Program-made: the position numbers and the translations under genes
Origin: Rotaria sp. Silwood1
Taxonomy: Eukaryota > Rotifera > Eurotatoria > Philodinida > Philodinidae
DNA: 64,000 nt
Direction: 5' to 3'
Assembly: GCA_905250075.1 (NCBI GenBank)
Contig: CAJNOP010000195.1
Span: 262,568-326,567 of the forward strand
Notes under the pieces: model-generated
The model's input: the letters and a program-made list of their open reading frames with translations, nothing else
Told to the model about the DNA's origin: nothing
Database searches by the model: none
Shown here: positions 21,897 through 32,948 of the stretch, one piece after another
Layout: each line of letters starts with the position of its first letter
Position numbering within the stretch: position 1 is the stretch's first letter

Positions 21897-22076
21897 TTCG
21901 CACCAAGATAACAGGTAGGGTAATCGCTGAAACAATAATAACTGAGACAATGATCACACAAGCCAAGATCAGTAGCGCTCTTTTGATTCTTTGATTTCTG
22001 CACAGAATAGCAAAGAGTAAGTGAAAATATGAAACAAAATAAAGACGTACGTGAAAGAAATTGATATTGTTTCCAT
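21897..22076 (-). CDS. 5' part of a possible type II membrane protein gene (two exons)
   Basis: Exon 1 (22051-22076) starts ATG and reads METISISF before a donor GTACGT. Exon 2 (21897-21997) follows an acceptor CTGTGCAG and joins in frame, giving TNQRIKRALLILACVIIVSVIIVSA, a basic patch then a strong membrane span. A donor GTAAGA follows at 21896. The 53-bp intron size and the layout (short cytosolic part in exon 1, span at the start of exon 2) resemble the well supported gene at 28785-30174. No later exon could be found, and a MITE lies just beyond. It is either a fragment or an incomplete prediction. Confidence 0.35.
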
Positions 22077-22284
22077 TGGTCACTGATCGATGATGCTGTG
22101 TTTTTCCAAAAATCTCGTCTTCTTGAACTTATATGTAACAGTAGTTAAGAATCGTTATATTTCAGTGGGGCTCTGAGCATTCTTTCCCTGGCATGGAATA
22201 CATCAGATGTTAGTCACTGTCCTTTACTATATACCATACTTAATGCACGTAATCCCGAGAACTCAGTCGACCTACTACAATCAT

Positions 22285-25025
22285 GGATACCAGACTATAT
22301 CCAAATCACAAATCTGATTTCAGATTGGGATTCACCATAAAAATTTAATGGATTCTGAAAGTTCCAGATTTTTTTGACGAAATTTACGGGTCTCCGGAAA
22401 CGATTGTCTAGGCACCCCAAAACGGGTTATTTTTAGTTATAAAAAGTTGAGCTAGTTTTTTTCGGCTTAGAAACTTCCGAAAACCTATTCGAATGCATAC
22501 GTCGTCTAAGCATTGTATGAACATTCAGAACGTCACGTCAAAAATCGGTTTTTCTCAAACCGAATCTTGTTGGTTTTCTAGAGAAGAGTGGATTTTGTGG
22601 AAACTTTTTTCCATGCTCAAATGTTCCTCAATGCTTAGTCTTTCAAAAACATCGATAAATTAGGGATGTAAATTTTCTTCTGATTTTTAAAGCTGATTTG
22701 AGTTTTTAGGATCCCCAATTTACATCATATTCTGCAAATTTTGACCTTAGGGAGCGAAATCGAAGTGATAGCTGCCAGAGAACGAATATCTGATGTGTTG
22801 CTCAGTCATAATCTTTCGGGGATAATGGCATAGTCATTATCGTCTCAATTTGAGTCTGAATCAAAATATCGACATATTCTCAAGACTTCGTTGAACATTG
22901 TCTCAACATCTTGATCAAGCAATTCTTTTTCGTCCGTAATGATATTGCCGTATTCTATCCTATCCAAACTTTTCCCCCACTACCGCAAGAACTATATGTG
23001 TGGCAGCCTTCCATTGACTGACTGAATGATCGAGTCCTCATTTCTATATCTGCTCGTTCAACCATCGTCTTCTTATCGGTGTTACGGCGGGTAGGGAACT
23101 GCAAAGCTGTCCCGGAACCGCGACTAAAAATTTTTCACACTGGTCTCGGTCAGTTGTTATGGAATATATTTTCACGTTTATTATTTTGACATGATTTAAG
23201 ATCTGTAAATCAGATATTTTTATTTGCTATGTCTATAAAAGTCTGTACTGATTACCAGTCTGTTTGCAAGAATCTGAGTTTTCCAATTGCACAGGTTTTT
23301 GAATACATATAAAACAACCGACACAACACTATATACGTAAGTTTAATTCGTTCATTCTTTGATGATTCCTTTATTTAAGTCTTATCAGATAATAGTAAGT
23401 AGATATGTGTCGCCTTTTATTTTTCTTTTGACAATCGTAATAGCTACTCAGTATAAATAATCAATTCGATAATAAATCCATTAGGCAGAGCAGTAGATAT
23501 AAAAGAAGAGAGAAATAAGCAAATGACTGCTACGAAGTGCATAAGAATTTTTAACAAAATTCAATGGTTATTTTTATTTATTTGAACTTTCAGTGAAATT
23601 CTTTCACTTTAACACTGGCTACAAAAGAATTTTCGTAGTGTTATCGAATCAAAACCATTCATGTCAATTTTATGTATTCATAAGAGTACACAGATCGTAA
23701 AAAAAAGTTGCTCGATTTTAGAAATGAAGTCATTGTCAAAGACCGGGATCGGGACCGGGACCGGAATTTAAAAAAAAGTGATTTTTCAGTTCCCTAACGG
23801 CGGGTCCTTGAATAAAGAGTTGGTACTGATAAAGTGTCTTCAAAAAAAAACAAATCCGAATCGTTTTGGGAAATAAAGGCTGCAAAGTACAAGGGTTCTT
23901 ATTAATAGGGTGTGCTGTGGAAATGTCGAAAGGAAAAATGTCGAAAATAGAGGCGCCAGAAAACATGTGAGTGATGCGATAAGTGGTGCCTCTATTTTCG
24001 ATATTTTTCCTTCCGACATTTCTACGGCCACCCATTAGTAGAAGAGATTGTATGAACGCCTTTCCACTGTTGGTTGAGTTGAGCCACTATGGCTAGTGAA
24101 ACCAGAGTCTAAGGCCTGCTCACTAGCTGCGAAAGTCGCAGAAGCAGCTGAAAGGCAGACTCAAGGCTCGTATATTCTTTTCAGCTTCAGTGTTGAATGT
24201 GCAAAACTATCCATCATGCGGGATAGTACTGTACATTTCCCTGTAACGCTATAAAACGATATTGACCGAGTTCGTAGAATTCGTAAAGATAAAATTCTGT
24301 ATGTCTAAAAATTCTCTGACAAAAGCTTATTTCTCCGCTTTAACTTTCTGAAGCATTTTTTCCACAGAAACTGACTACTGGGCTTGGAAAAAAGACTACG
24401 ACATGAAGCCTGAACGTCCGTTTACGGTCTACCAGTTTCTCAACTTTCAAGTGAGAACAGAGCTGCTAGAACTGCAAGAAAAGAAAACTAGATAGATATT
24501 GAAAATCAATGTCAAAAAGTGCCTCAGATGGGTATAATCATGATCTGAAAACTTTGCTTTTGTTTTTCGAATTTTCTACAAAATCTTACTGAAAAACCAA
24601 AGTGTGCTTCAATTTAGCTGCGAGCTACATTATTCGATTCGACATTTTGCCCCCATTTTGAATATGTAATTAATATTAGTTTCACTGAAAAAACTTACCT
24701 AAGGTCAAAAATTGAAGAATTCGATGTAGATTGGTGGTCCTAAAAACTCAAATCAGGCTTTAAGCTCTGAAGAAAACTTACATCCCTATTTTATCGATGT
24801 TTTCGAAAGATTAAGCATTGGGAAACATTTGGAAATGGAAAAAAAAGTTTTCCATTGGTAGCAAAGAGAAAAGGTTTTCAACAAAACCCGCTGAATTCTA
24901 GAAAATAGAAGCTGGAGACCCCTAAACTTCGTCAGAAAAGTCTGAAACTTTCAAACTCGGTCAAATTTCTTATGGCGAATCCAAATCTACAATCAGATTT
25001 CTGATTTCGATATAGTCATATATCC
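22285..25025. mobile_element. Large element with ~450-bp diverged inverted arms
   Basis: Left arm 22285-22760 and right arm about 24680-25025 are inverted copies. Shared blocks include GACTATATC, AAATCTGATT, ACATCCCTA/TAGGGATGT, AAAACTCAAATCAG and AAAATTTTGACCTTAGG-like sequence. Divergence is considerable, so the insertion is not recent. The roughly 1.9 kb between the arms has no transposase frame and includes a small hairpin at 23918-24028. Probably an old non-autonomous DNA transposon. Confidence 0.6.
23918..24028. repeat. Hairpin/MITE-like inverted repeat (~110 bp)
   Basis: Left half with GAAATGTCGAAAGGAAAAAT and AAATAGAGGCGCCA; right half is its complement (GGTGCCTCTATTTTCGATAT, then TTCCGACATTTCTAC). 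The loop is about 22 bp. It lies inside the larger inverted-repeat element at 22285-25025, so it may be a nested insertion. Confidence 0.7.
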
Positions 25026-26335
25026 GCTTCTGCGTGAGCTCTCACGACAAATACTCTTAATCGAGAGAAGGTGGAAAATATAACTGCTACAAAATGACAT
25101 TCAAATGGTTTTATCAGAGAGTATTAATTGCCAATCTATCACTGTTCCTCGTACTCTACATAACACACTTGTCAGTTGCAGTGAATTTCTTTCAATTGCT
25201 CTAAAATGAAAAGAAAAGTGGGTACCTGCAGAGAGTAGAATCTTGTAAATCTGAACTTGACGATATTCGAAGAGTGACTGCAGCGAGTATCCTGCTCTTA
25301 TAATCGATATAGAATTGATCATCGTCTTCGAAATGTCTGTCTGCTTATGTGAGGTATTCAAATGAAAACGGAAGCTGATGCTGTAGAGAAAACATAGGGT
25401 GGAACACTGAAAGAAACTGTTTATACTCACAACCGACTGAAGCTCTCTTTCTTGCTCAACAGTGCCAGTTTCATTGAGAAAAGTGAGAGAAAGTGGCATG
25501 CGCACTGCAAGGAACGGCAGTGTTGTGTTTGATGCAGCGAAGCGCTTGCCAGCTGTTCGGTATTTATTTCTTCACATTAATGAGATAGCGTTGTGAAATA
25601 TCCCTAATAAGAAAAACGAGAATCGCACATCGACACTATGCAAAATTATTTTGGGACGTTTCTTGATTTAGGCGAGTGAAATAGGACGTTTCAGATGGTT
25701 TTCGATTTAGAGGATCACGTTACTCGAAAAATATCTAAAAAGCTTATCTCTATCGCCTAACTTGCAAACTATCACGAAAATCCTAGCTCGATCGGTTGAA
25801 TCAAAAACATGTCGGGAGAGAAATATGATGAAAAGTGAATGAATCAAGCTTGGCATTTTACATATTTTTCAAACAAGGAATTACTCACGCTCATATGAGC
25901 TGTAGATTCCTAACATTTTTACTTTTCGACATTAGTTGGAAAAATCGTTTCTTTCTGTCGTTATCAGAAATCGTATATTTCAACTGATGCATGTCTATAC
26001 TGCAGTAGCACTGGAAAAAAATTTATATCAAATGTGTTTTCTCTTTGTAGAAGAGCGTTATTGTTCAGCAATTATCATGATTACGTTGCTTATTTTCTGT
26101 AGATTTTTAAAATTTTGGCGCACAGTGCTTCTTTCACATTGCAGCTGCTAGAAGAATTTCTACTGATTATTGTTTGCATCAAGGTTATGACAAAATGTCT
26201 CCGTTAGTGATCTTATTTGAAAGAAAAAATGAACATAAGCGTTTTTCGTCAAATAATAAAAAAAACATGCCATAATTACAAGAAAAGTTTGTAGCGACAG
26301 GAACTTGTTGATGAAAAGCATTATCTTTTTTTTTA
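25026..26335. other. No supported gene
   Basis: One open frame on the minus strand (25101-25499, starting MPLSLTFLNE) is fairly long, but it matches nothing and offers no consistent splice model. Otherwise AT-rich DNA without clear repeats. Confidence 0.35.
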
Positions 26336-26339
26336 TTCT

Positions 26340-26425
26340 ATAGGTGTATAGGTGTGGATATTAATGTTCTCTCCATCAAAATTCATGCCTGAACAATAAT
26401 CACTCACACCCACCATAATATTATA
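26340..26425. repeat. Degenerate telomere-like palindrome
   Basis: AGGTGTATAGGTGTGGATAT on the left, CACTCACACCCACC on the right, and a core with TTCTCTCCATC between. Same plan as the larger palindromes at 15521 and 26960 but shorter and decayed. Confidence 0.45.
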
Positions 26426-26689
26426 TGCTCCTGTAAAATCATTACTATTATAATAGTATCTCCTCGAATGGTAATACTATCGCAACGAAGATGTAGCACG
26501 CTGAACTCGTGGACGCATTTTTGCACAGCCGCAACTTGATTTTTAAAGTATTTATTCTTACTAACTAAACGGCATAACTATATGTTCAACTGCGTTTTAG
26601 AAAGCAATGAGTCCAAACGTGTTTCATTCAGTCTGTCAATTGAATAGCGTTTAGTGGAAGGAGAACGTTGCAACTCGTCACGTGGCGAG

Positions 26690-26905
26690 TTGTTTTTTTT
26701 CAGAAAAAAACAGGGCTTTCGTAACACCAAAAATAGCTACATACGAGAAAACAGGGATGTCGTAACGAATTTTACAGGGCTTTCATAACAGCTAATATAG
26801 AATTTCTCACGGTATATTTCAAAGGACGTAAGAGTGTCAAATCAGGACTGTCGTAACGAATAATACAGGGAAGACGTAACCGTTCATACAGGGTTACAAT
26901 GTTGA
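26690..26905. repeat. Degenerate repeats of ACAGGG-x(4)-CGTAAC
   Basis: About six units containing ACAGGGCTTTCGTAAC or ACAGGGATGTCGTAACGAAT, loosely spaced at 25-40 bp, with further decayed copies (ACAGGGAAGACGTAACCG). No open frame of interest. Confidence 0.65.
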
Positions 26906-26959
26906 ATAGAGAATCATTGTTAGTATATTAGTATATTTACCAATAATTATCTTACTGAA

Positions 26960-27243
26960 TAGCTCGGGTGTGTGTGGGTGTGGGTGTGGGTGGGTGGGTT
27001 TGGGATATGGGTATGTGGATGTGGTTGTGTAGGTGTGGGTGTGGTTGTGTAGGTATGTGGGTGTGGGGGTGTGGTTGTAAGTGTGAGTGTCGATGGAAAC
27101 AACATTTCAACACCCACATCCCAAACCCACACCCACCCACCCACCGATACCCACACCTACACCCACACCCACCCACCCACACCCACACTCACACCCACAC
27201 CCACACCCACACCCACACCCACCCCCACATCCACACCCACCCT
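26960..27243. repeat. Interstitial telomere-like palindrome, second full copy
   Basis: G-rich GTGTGG arm (26967 to about 27085), core GTCGATGGAAACAACATTTC (about 27090-27112), then C-rich CCCACA arm to about 27243. The core is the same sequence as in the 15521-15898 copy but in the opposite orientation, as expected when a palindromic unit is present in either direction. Open frames on both strands here are products of the 6-bp repeat. Confidence 0.8.
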
Positions 27244-27249
27244 TTTTGG

Positions 27250-28780
27250 CGAGCTTTCATTTGGTATAAAATTTCATTATATACTCTTCCTGGAATAATA
27301 TTATTTCCTATGGGGTATCAGGTCGGTTGGCCACGCCCATATAATGGAAAATCTGTGCTGTCATGGCGATTTGTCTATATTCTTTTGTCGCACTTGCAAT
27401 CCAAAGTGTTACTCAATACCAGCTTAGCACTGTCATAGTGCATTTGAATCATGTAACGTTTAAGGTTGAGATTGCCGTCAACTGGATATCCAACCACCTC
27501 GATAGTGTTAGTCTTTTTTTTTCTGGTACATTATCATCGCGAACTGCTTACGCAGTGCAGCTTCCATGATTCAATTATTGCATAAACCATCGGACAGATT
27601 GCCACCGTTAAATTGATATTCGAACACGAGTATATGATGTACAAGAACACAATCATCTGACTTGATGAGTATTTTGCACTACACACACAGAAGATTTTCC
27701 CTAGATAACAGGTGAATAGGTGGATGATTGTATGATAACTAAACTTGAATAAACTACTAATGTTTCAATAAATTATCGAGAATATTGTAAATAAAATTTC
27801 AATGAGGGTGGATGAGAGAAAAATGATAATGACACTCACTACTTAGCAATCGGTAGTTATATGTTTTAAAAAAAAGAGCGCTTACCTTTCTAATACTTGA
27901 AACAATTTATAAGTAAGCAAGAAGAGATAAGTGTGCCTACGTGAATTTGCTTTAGTGTCTCAATGCCTTCTCATTAAAGAATTACTCATGTTGATCTTCT
28001 CCTAAATAAAAGCGTCTAATTCTAAAGTGACGAGTTGCGCATTTATTTTTCCTCCCATATTAAAAGAAATTTGCTAGTCGAAAAGATCACCTAGCATCAA
28101 ATATCATCCAGAGCATGGATTACATAGATCGTTTGGCTCATGTTCATACTGATGAATCATCGATAGGACAAGTACAAATGAATTGTTAGCATGAACATTG
28201 GTTATTTCAATGTTGAACTCTGCAAACCCTTATCAGTTGTCTGACAGGAAGAGAAGTCATATATTTAACAGGTTAATGAATATTCGATACGAGTATAAGA
28301 ATACGTAGAGCTTCTACATATTAGTTGATGTCGTCATCTTGAATCGTTCATTGTCGAATACGGGCACTTACAACATTCAAAACAGTGAAATATACAAATT
28401 ATTTGTCTCTTTAAATCTCATACAAATGCAAAGATACTTAGCGTGTACCATACATAAATTTCCAAGGAGGGAGAGACTGCTGCATTCGTCTCTCCTTAGA
28501 TTCACAAGTGGTTGAATGGGGATAAGACATTCTCTCTATTGGACGCAAATGAAAACAAGTGATTTGTTCAAAAACTAAATATAATAAGAGGTTTGTTTAA
28601 AGGAATTAAAATAAAACAGAAGAAAATGTTTTATACCAACATTTTATTATCATCATATTTTTATGCATATGTGAAAAAAAATGTAAGAGTAGAAAAAAGA
28701 AACTAACGAGATTCAACAGACAAACAAGTATCAGGCATATAGTACAATGTTCATTAGGCATGAAGTCAATCTCTTGATTG
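27250..28780. other. No supported gene
   Basis: AT-rich DNA with short open frames only. It contains the 3' flank of the minus-strand gene that ends at 28785. I see no repeat of note. Confidence 0.4.
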
Positions 28781-28784
28781 TCAT

Positions 28785-29736
28785 CTATCCTGAAAACGTA
28801 CCCGCATTTGTATCAAAAGTTAATACCATATTACTTGTCACTGAATTTGCTTGATTCACTGAATAAGTCATAGTAGATCCACTTGATGAACCTAGAATTC
28901 AAGCGAAATGTTATTATTCACAATAACACAAAAAAAATTAACGGAAGAATCTCATTTACTTTGTACACCAATTGTAGCTGATGAACCTCCATCAGATGCT
29001 TGAAAATAAATATACTTGACAATACCAGGAAAATTTTCATAAAATAATATTTGAAAATGATAATATTGAGTTGATTGACCATAATGACTTGTATAATATT
29101 CAAATGTTGCTAATCGATTAGGTGCTGTTCCAGCAACACTATAATATACACTTTGAGATGTACCAGAATAAATCATAAGATCATCCCAATAACCAAATGC
29201 GGTTGGTCCTCCGAAACTACTACTTGGAAGATTTCCATTTGTATAATCAGAAGAACAACTACCAAGACAAAGAACCTAAATATGAATGACATTCCCTTCA
29301 TACAAAATATATTTTTCAAAATGTATTTTCCATTTTTTCAAAAACTTACACCATTAGTTGTAACAGATATAGTTGATGTTGAATAACCATACATTGTTAA
29401 ACTCATTGGTAGAGTAAGTGTAACATAAGCATCATCTACTGAATATTGACCACCCCATCCTGGTATAGCAATAGCACCAACAAGTTGTACAGCAGGTGCA
29501 CTACTACATACACCTGCTGAACAACTAGTATAAGATGAAGCACATACATAACCAAATGAACCACAATTGTTGAAATCAATTTGAAGATTAACACATGTTC
29601 CTGATGGAGATCTTGAATAACCAGAAGCACATAGTTCTGTTGCTAGAATTCAAATATTATATTGTGTCATAAATCTTAGTTTTTAATATGATCTTAAATT
29701 ACTTGTTGTTGTTGTTTCGCTAGTAGTAGTTGAGGT

Positions 29737-29775
<39 letters not shown>

Positions 29776-29782
29776 CGTGGTA

Positions 29783-29814
<32 letters not shown>

Positions 29815-30174
29815 CGTTGTTGTCGTGGTAGTTGTAGTAGTAGTTGTTGTCGTTGTTGATGTGGTAGTAGTTGATGTTGTTGAGGTAGAAGTAGTGCTTG
29901 TTGTTGTTGTTATCACTTTCTGTGTGATGATAAAAGGTATACCTATGACTCCTACAAGAAGACATGTTATGAGTATACCAAGAAGACATTTGATTGGGCC
30001 AAATCCTCTATATGAAATGAAAAGTTTTACACATTAAAATATATAATAGCCTACGAACCGAACACTTTTAGCATCATGCAAATGCTTAACATCAACATGT
30101 ATGGAACGAGGTGTCAAATTTTGAACTTCATTATGATAATCAGGAAATAGATTGACTTGCATATGTTGAGCCAT
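28785..30174 (-). CDS. Type II membrane protein: Thr-rich stalk, Cys domain, nidogen-like C-terminal domain (5 exons)
   Basis: Exons on the minus strand are 30174-30059, 30007-29703, 29642-29350, 29275-28960 and 28891-28785. All introns are 51-74 bp, GT-AG, and all join in frame, giving 378 residues. The start is MAQHMQVNLF. Residues about 1-40 are cytosolic. A membrane span follows at about 43-63 (CLLGILITCLLVGVIGIPFII), then a Thr/Ser stalk of about 75 residues coded by a TTG-rich microsatellite. Next is a Cys-rich part with CVNLQIDFNNCGSFGYVC, a motif common in fungal and bdelloid secreted proteins. The C-terminal half (SVDDAYVTLTLPMS, TNGVLCLG, AFGYWDDLMIYSG) resembles NIDO/nidogen-type extracellular domains. 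The stalk would be heavily O-glycosylated. Role unknown, probably cell-surface. Stalk length is likely variable between alleles. Confidence 0.85.
29703..29925. repeat. Trinucleotide-rich array (GTT/TGT) within a coding exon
   Basis: TTG/GTT-type trinucleotide run interrupted by GATGTT and CGTGGTAGT. It encodes the Thr stalk on the minus strand. The plus strand shows a Val/Asp open frame that is only a shadow. Confidence 0.85.
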
Positions 30175-32333
30175 TAATGGACGATTTGCTATTTAATCCT
30201 TTAAAAGAAAAAAATAAAACGCGAGTTCAATATAGAACAATAATACTAATAATCAATATTATCATTTCTAACAAAATTGAACTGTGTTTTATGTTCCCAA
30301 AAGCAGATTGATTGGGTTTTATCTTCAAAAAAGGAAGTCAAAGAATTTTTTGAACAAAGACTTCAAGGAAGATTTTGAGACATCAAAAAGTTTGTTGTAT
30401 AGAGTTTTTGCTTATATTTCAAGAAGGTAGACTTTTTTGTTTGAATAAATTGTTAATTGAATCGCTCAATTGTTTTTTTTTCAAATACATATAGCATTAA
30501 CATGGCTGTTATACTATTATTTAGTCATTAACTTACGTTCTGGATAATATAGGTATAACGTCGAATATAGGAAAGAATGGCGTTGTCGTTCACCAAGATT
30601 CAAATACTCACTGCATCTCAATGTATATTATCAAAAAAGTGCAACACAACAAACACAAAAACTAATCTGAATATATTTTCTTTTATTCACTGTTTAAGTA
30701 AGTAAGTGGACTGATTGTTGTTAATGTTTGTCATGTTTTCTTCTACTAGAATCTGTAATTTTTGTTTTTTTAGCTTTGCACTTAACACTTACTTTAACAT
30801 AAACGAAATTCTCAAGCATGTACAGAACGCTAATGGATGTGATCGGTATTGTATCAAGTGGCAAAAAGGAATTCATATCGTAGTTGTAACAACATGCAAT
30901 GTGTGCAATGTTATGTTGCAGAAATTTTTCCAATTTTGTGTTTAATAATACCAGTCATGAAAACAATCACGTGATCAGTTCAAAAGAAATATAAGACATG
31001 GTTATACAGATGTCGGTTGACTGGTTTTGCGTAACATCATTTGCTGCTATATTATTAAAACAATCAACGATTTTTTATTCATTTAAGGAATATTTTTCTT
31101 TAGATGTGGCTGTAATACGATGCAAATAGAGAAAAATATTTGTAACAAAATAATCGTCTATTATTCCCCTTTGTTTGAATACATAGTTCTAAAAATTCAT
31201 AAGACAATCGCATTTTTTTGTTTCGAAGAATTTTATTATAAACTAGATAGTAGAATAAATATTCTATGATATTCAATTTAGTTTAAATTAAATAAAAGAT
31301 AAAGAAACATAAAAATCAAGAATCAGTGCATATATCAAAATAGCAACTAAATTTATTTCCATAAAATTTTTTTATCGATGTAAAAAAAATCTTGATATTT
31401 CATTTTTATGTTTATCAATCTGTAAATGAGCATTATTATTATCAACTTGGTAAGTAATATGATTTATAAATTGTGTATTTTATTTCAACGATTGTTACGT
31501 TGTTCATCGATTGAAAGCTAATTTCTTTGAGAAATATTTCCGTAATCGAAGAAAATACGATTAAACACCAGCAAACAAATGGCTAAGACGTTTTGTATAT
31601 TTCAAATATTTGTACAAATTGTATTTCCATATTAAGAAAAAAAATAGATTTGTTCAATGTAACTTATATTTCTGCACTTTCGAGATTTTGATTTCTTGGT
31701 GTCATCTTCTTTCAATATTTTTCCCTTGGCAATTTTGTTCGTTGAGGATTCTGCCGATTGAGATTGTAACATTCCATAATTCTACATATGAGATCATACT
31801 AATTTTTCATTAGATAAAAAGTAACAAAAAAAAAAATTTTAATTTACTGAATAGATTAGAAATGTATGTCGAATTCAATAATCATTTTCTTATTGTCAAT
31901 ATGGCTGAGGCATTCTTTGAATTTAAAAATGAAAATAATAATGAAATATTACAAACAAATATTATGATCCATTCTAGGAATAAATTTAATTAATTCAAAT
32001 AGATTTTGAAAAAGATACAAACCATGAAAAGATGCAATCCTATATCGAAATTTAAATATTGTTGTTAACTATTCATATGCAGTACACAATCTTCCTATTG
32101 AGCAAACTAATTTTTAAATATTGTTATTTTGCTTTTTCTTTTAAAATACTTTTTTTTTTCTATAGAGCCAAATCGAAATCGATCGTTTAAACAAAATAAA
32201 ATGAAAAACTATGAATATGTAAATAATATCGAAGATAAGTTGGAAACAAAAATTTTCTTTGATAAAAACTAAAATTTAAATAAATATCTATTTAATAAAT
32301 GTTCTCAATCATTTGTTAAATGTTGAGACTATT
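30175..32333. other. No supported gene
   Basis: Very AT-rich intergenic DNA. The first part is the promoter side of the minus-strand membrane-protein gene. Open frames here (for example 30715-30945) are short and unsupported. Confidence 0.4.
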
Positions 32334-32948
32334 TTAAGATGAATGTTTCGTTTCTGTATGTTTTCCAGGGGACCATCCATTTTTCTCTAAATACTTCTCA
32401 CCTGCATTTATAGCTTCTAGCTCTATTATAGTCCCCATTGAATCATTTCATCGATTAAGATATCCAAAGAAACTGATTACATCTAAAATTTCAACAATTT
32501 CACCATCATTCCAATATTTATGTAGATATTCAATAATCGGACTGTTTACAGCATTAGGTACTGTCGAGCCAACTACAGCAAAATCAAGAGCTGCTCGTTC
32601 GGCATCATTGAAAGTAGAATAAGTAGAATATTCGGAAATGTATGCCAATTTTTCTGAAGTAGCTCCATAACGTTCAGCTGTTAAGATAGTATGTCATTGA
32701 CAATATCGGCAGTCTGCTTTTGAACTAGAAACATAACCAATAAGAAATTTTAAATCAGTAGTTACACGACCATGATTAGTCATCACTGCTTTATTTAATT
32801 GCACAAAAGCGATTACAATGACTGGCCGATGTTGCATAGTCAATATACTGTTTGGACAAAAATCTAATATCTAACTGAAAAAAGTAATTAATTCTGCTGA
32901 TTCATCGTTCGTATTTGATGATACTGGAGAAATGAGTGGTAACGACAT
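32334..32948 (-). pseudogene. AhpD/carboxymuconolactone-decarboxylase-family protein, broken by three in-frame stops
   Basis: A colinear frame from ATG 32948 to TAA 32334 (205 codons) reads through as one CMD/AhpD-like protein with no frameshift. MSLPLISPVS opens it. The redox motif CRYCQ-x-HT follows at residues 80-87, then ATSEKLAYISEY, FNDAERAALDFA and the helix EIVEILDVISFFGYLNR. Family knowledge: these small helical proteins use the CxxC(..)H site for peroxidase or decarboxylase-type chemistry. The three stops are TAG at codon 26 (32871-32873), TGA at codon 85 (32694-32696), and TGA at codon 167 (32448-32450). The two TGA codons stand where Trp (TGG) would fit (CQ-W-HT and NR-W-NDS). TGA is an ordinary stop in neighbouring genes, so this is best read as a recent pseudogene. 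Confidence 0.8.

Noticed and set aside
25101-25499. 133-codon minus-strand open frame starting MPLSLTFLNE
   Set aside because: No domain, and splice choices inside it lead to early stops. A chance frame in a repeat-rich stretch is as likely.
26952-27438. Cys/Gly/Trp-rich and His/Pro-rich open frames
   Set aside because: Produced by the TGTGGG-type arrays of the second telomere-like palindrome.
29777-30037. Plus-strand Val/Asp-rich open frame
   Set aside because: Shadow of the Thr stalk and membrane span of the five-exon minus-strand gene, which has in-phase junctions.
32334-32948. UGA read as tryptophan (changed genetic code)
   Set aside because: TGA ends several good genes and frames here (586-1083, 35663-35956, 36291-36713, env), and a TAG also breaks the same frame.
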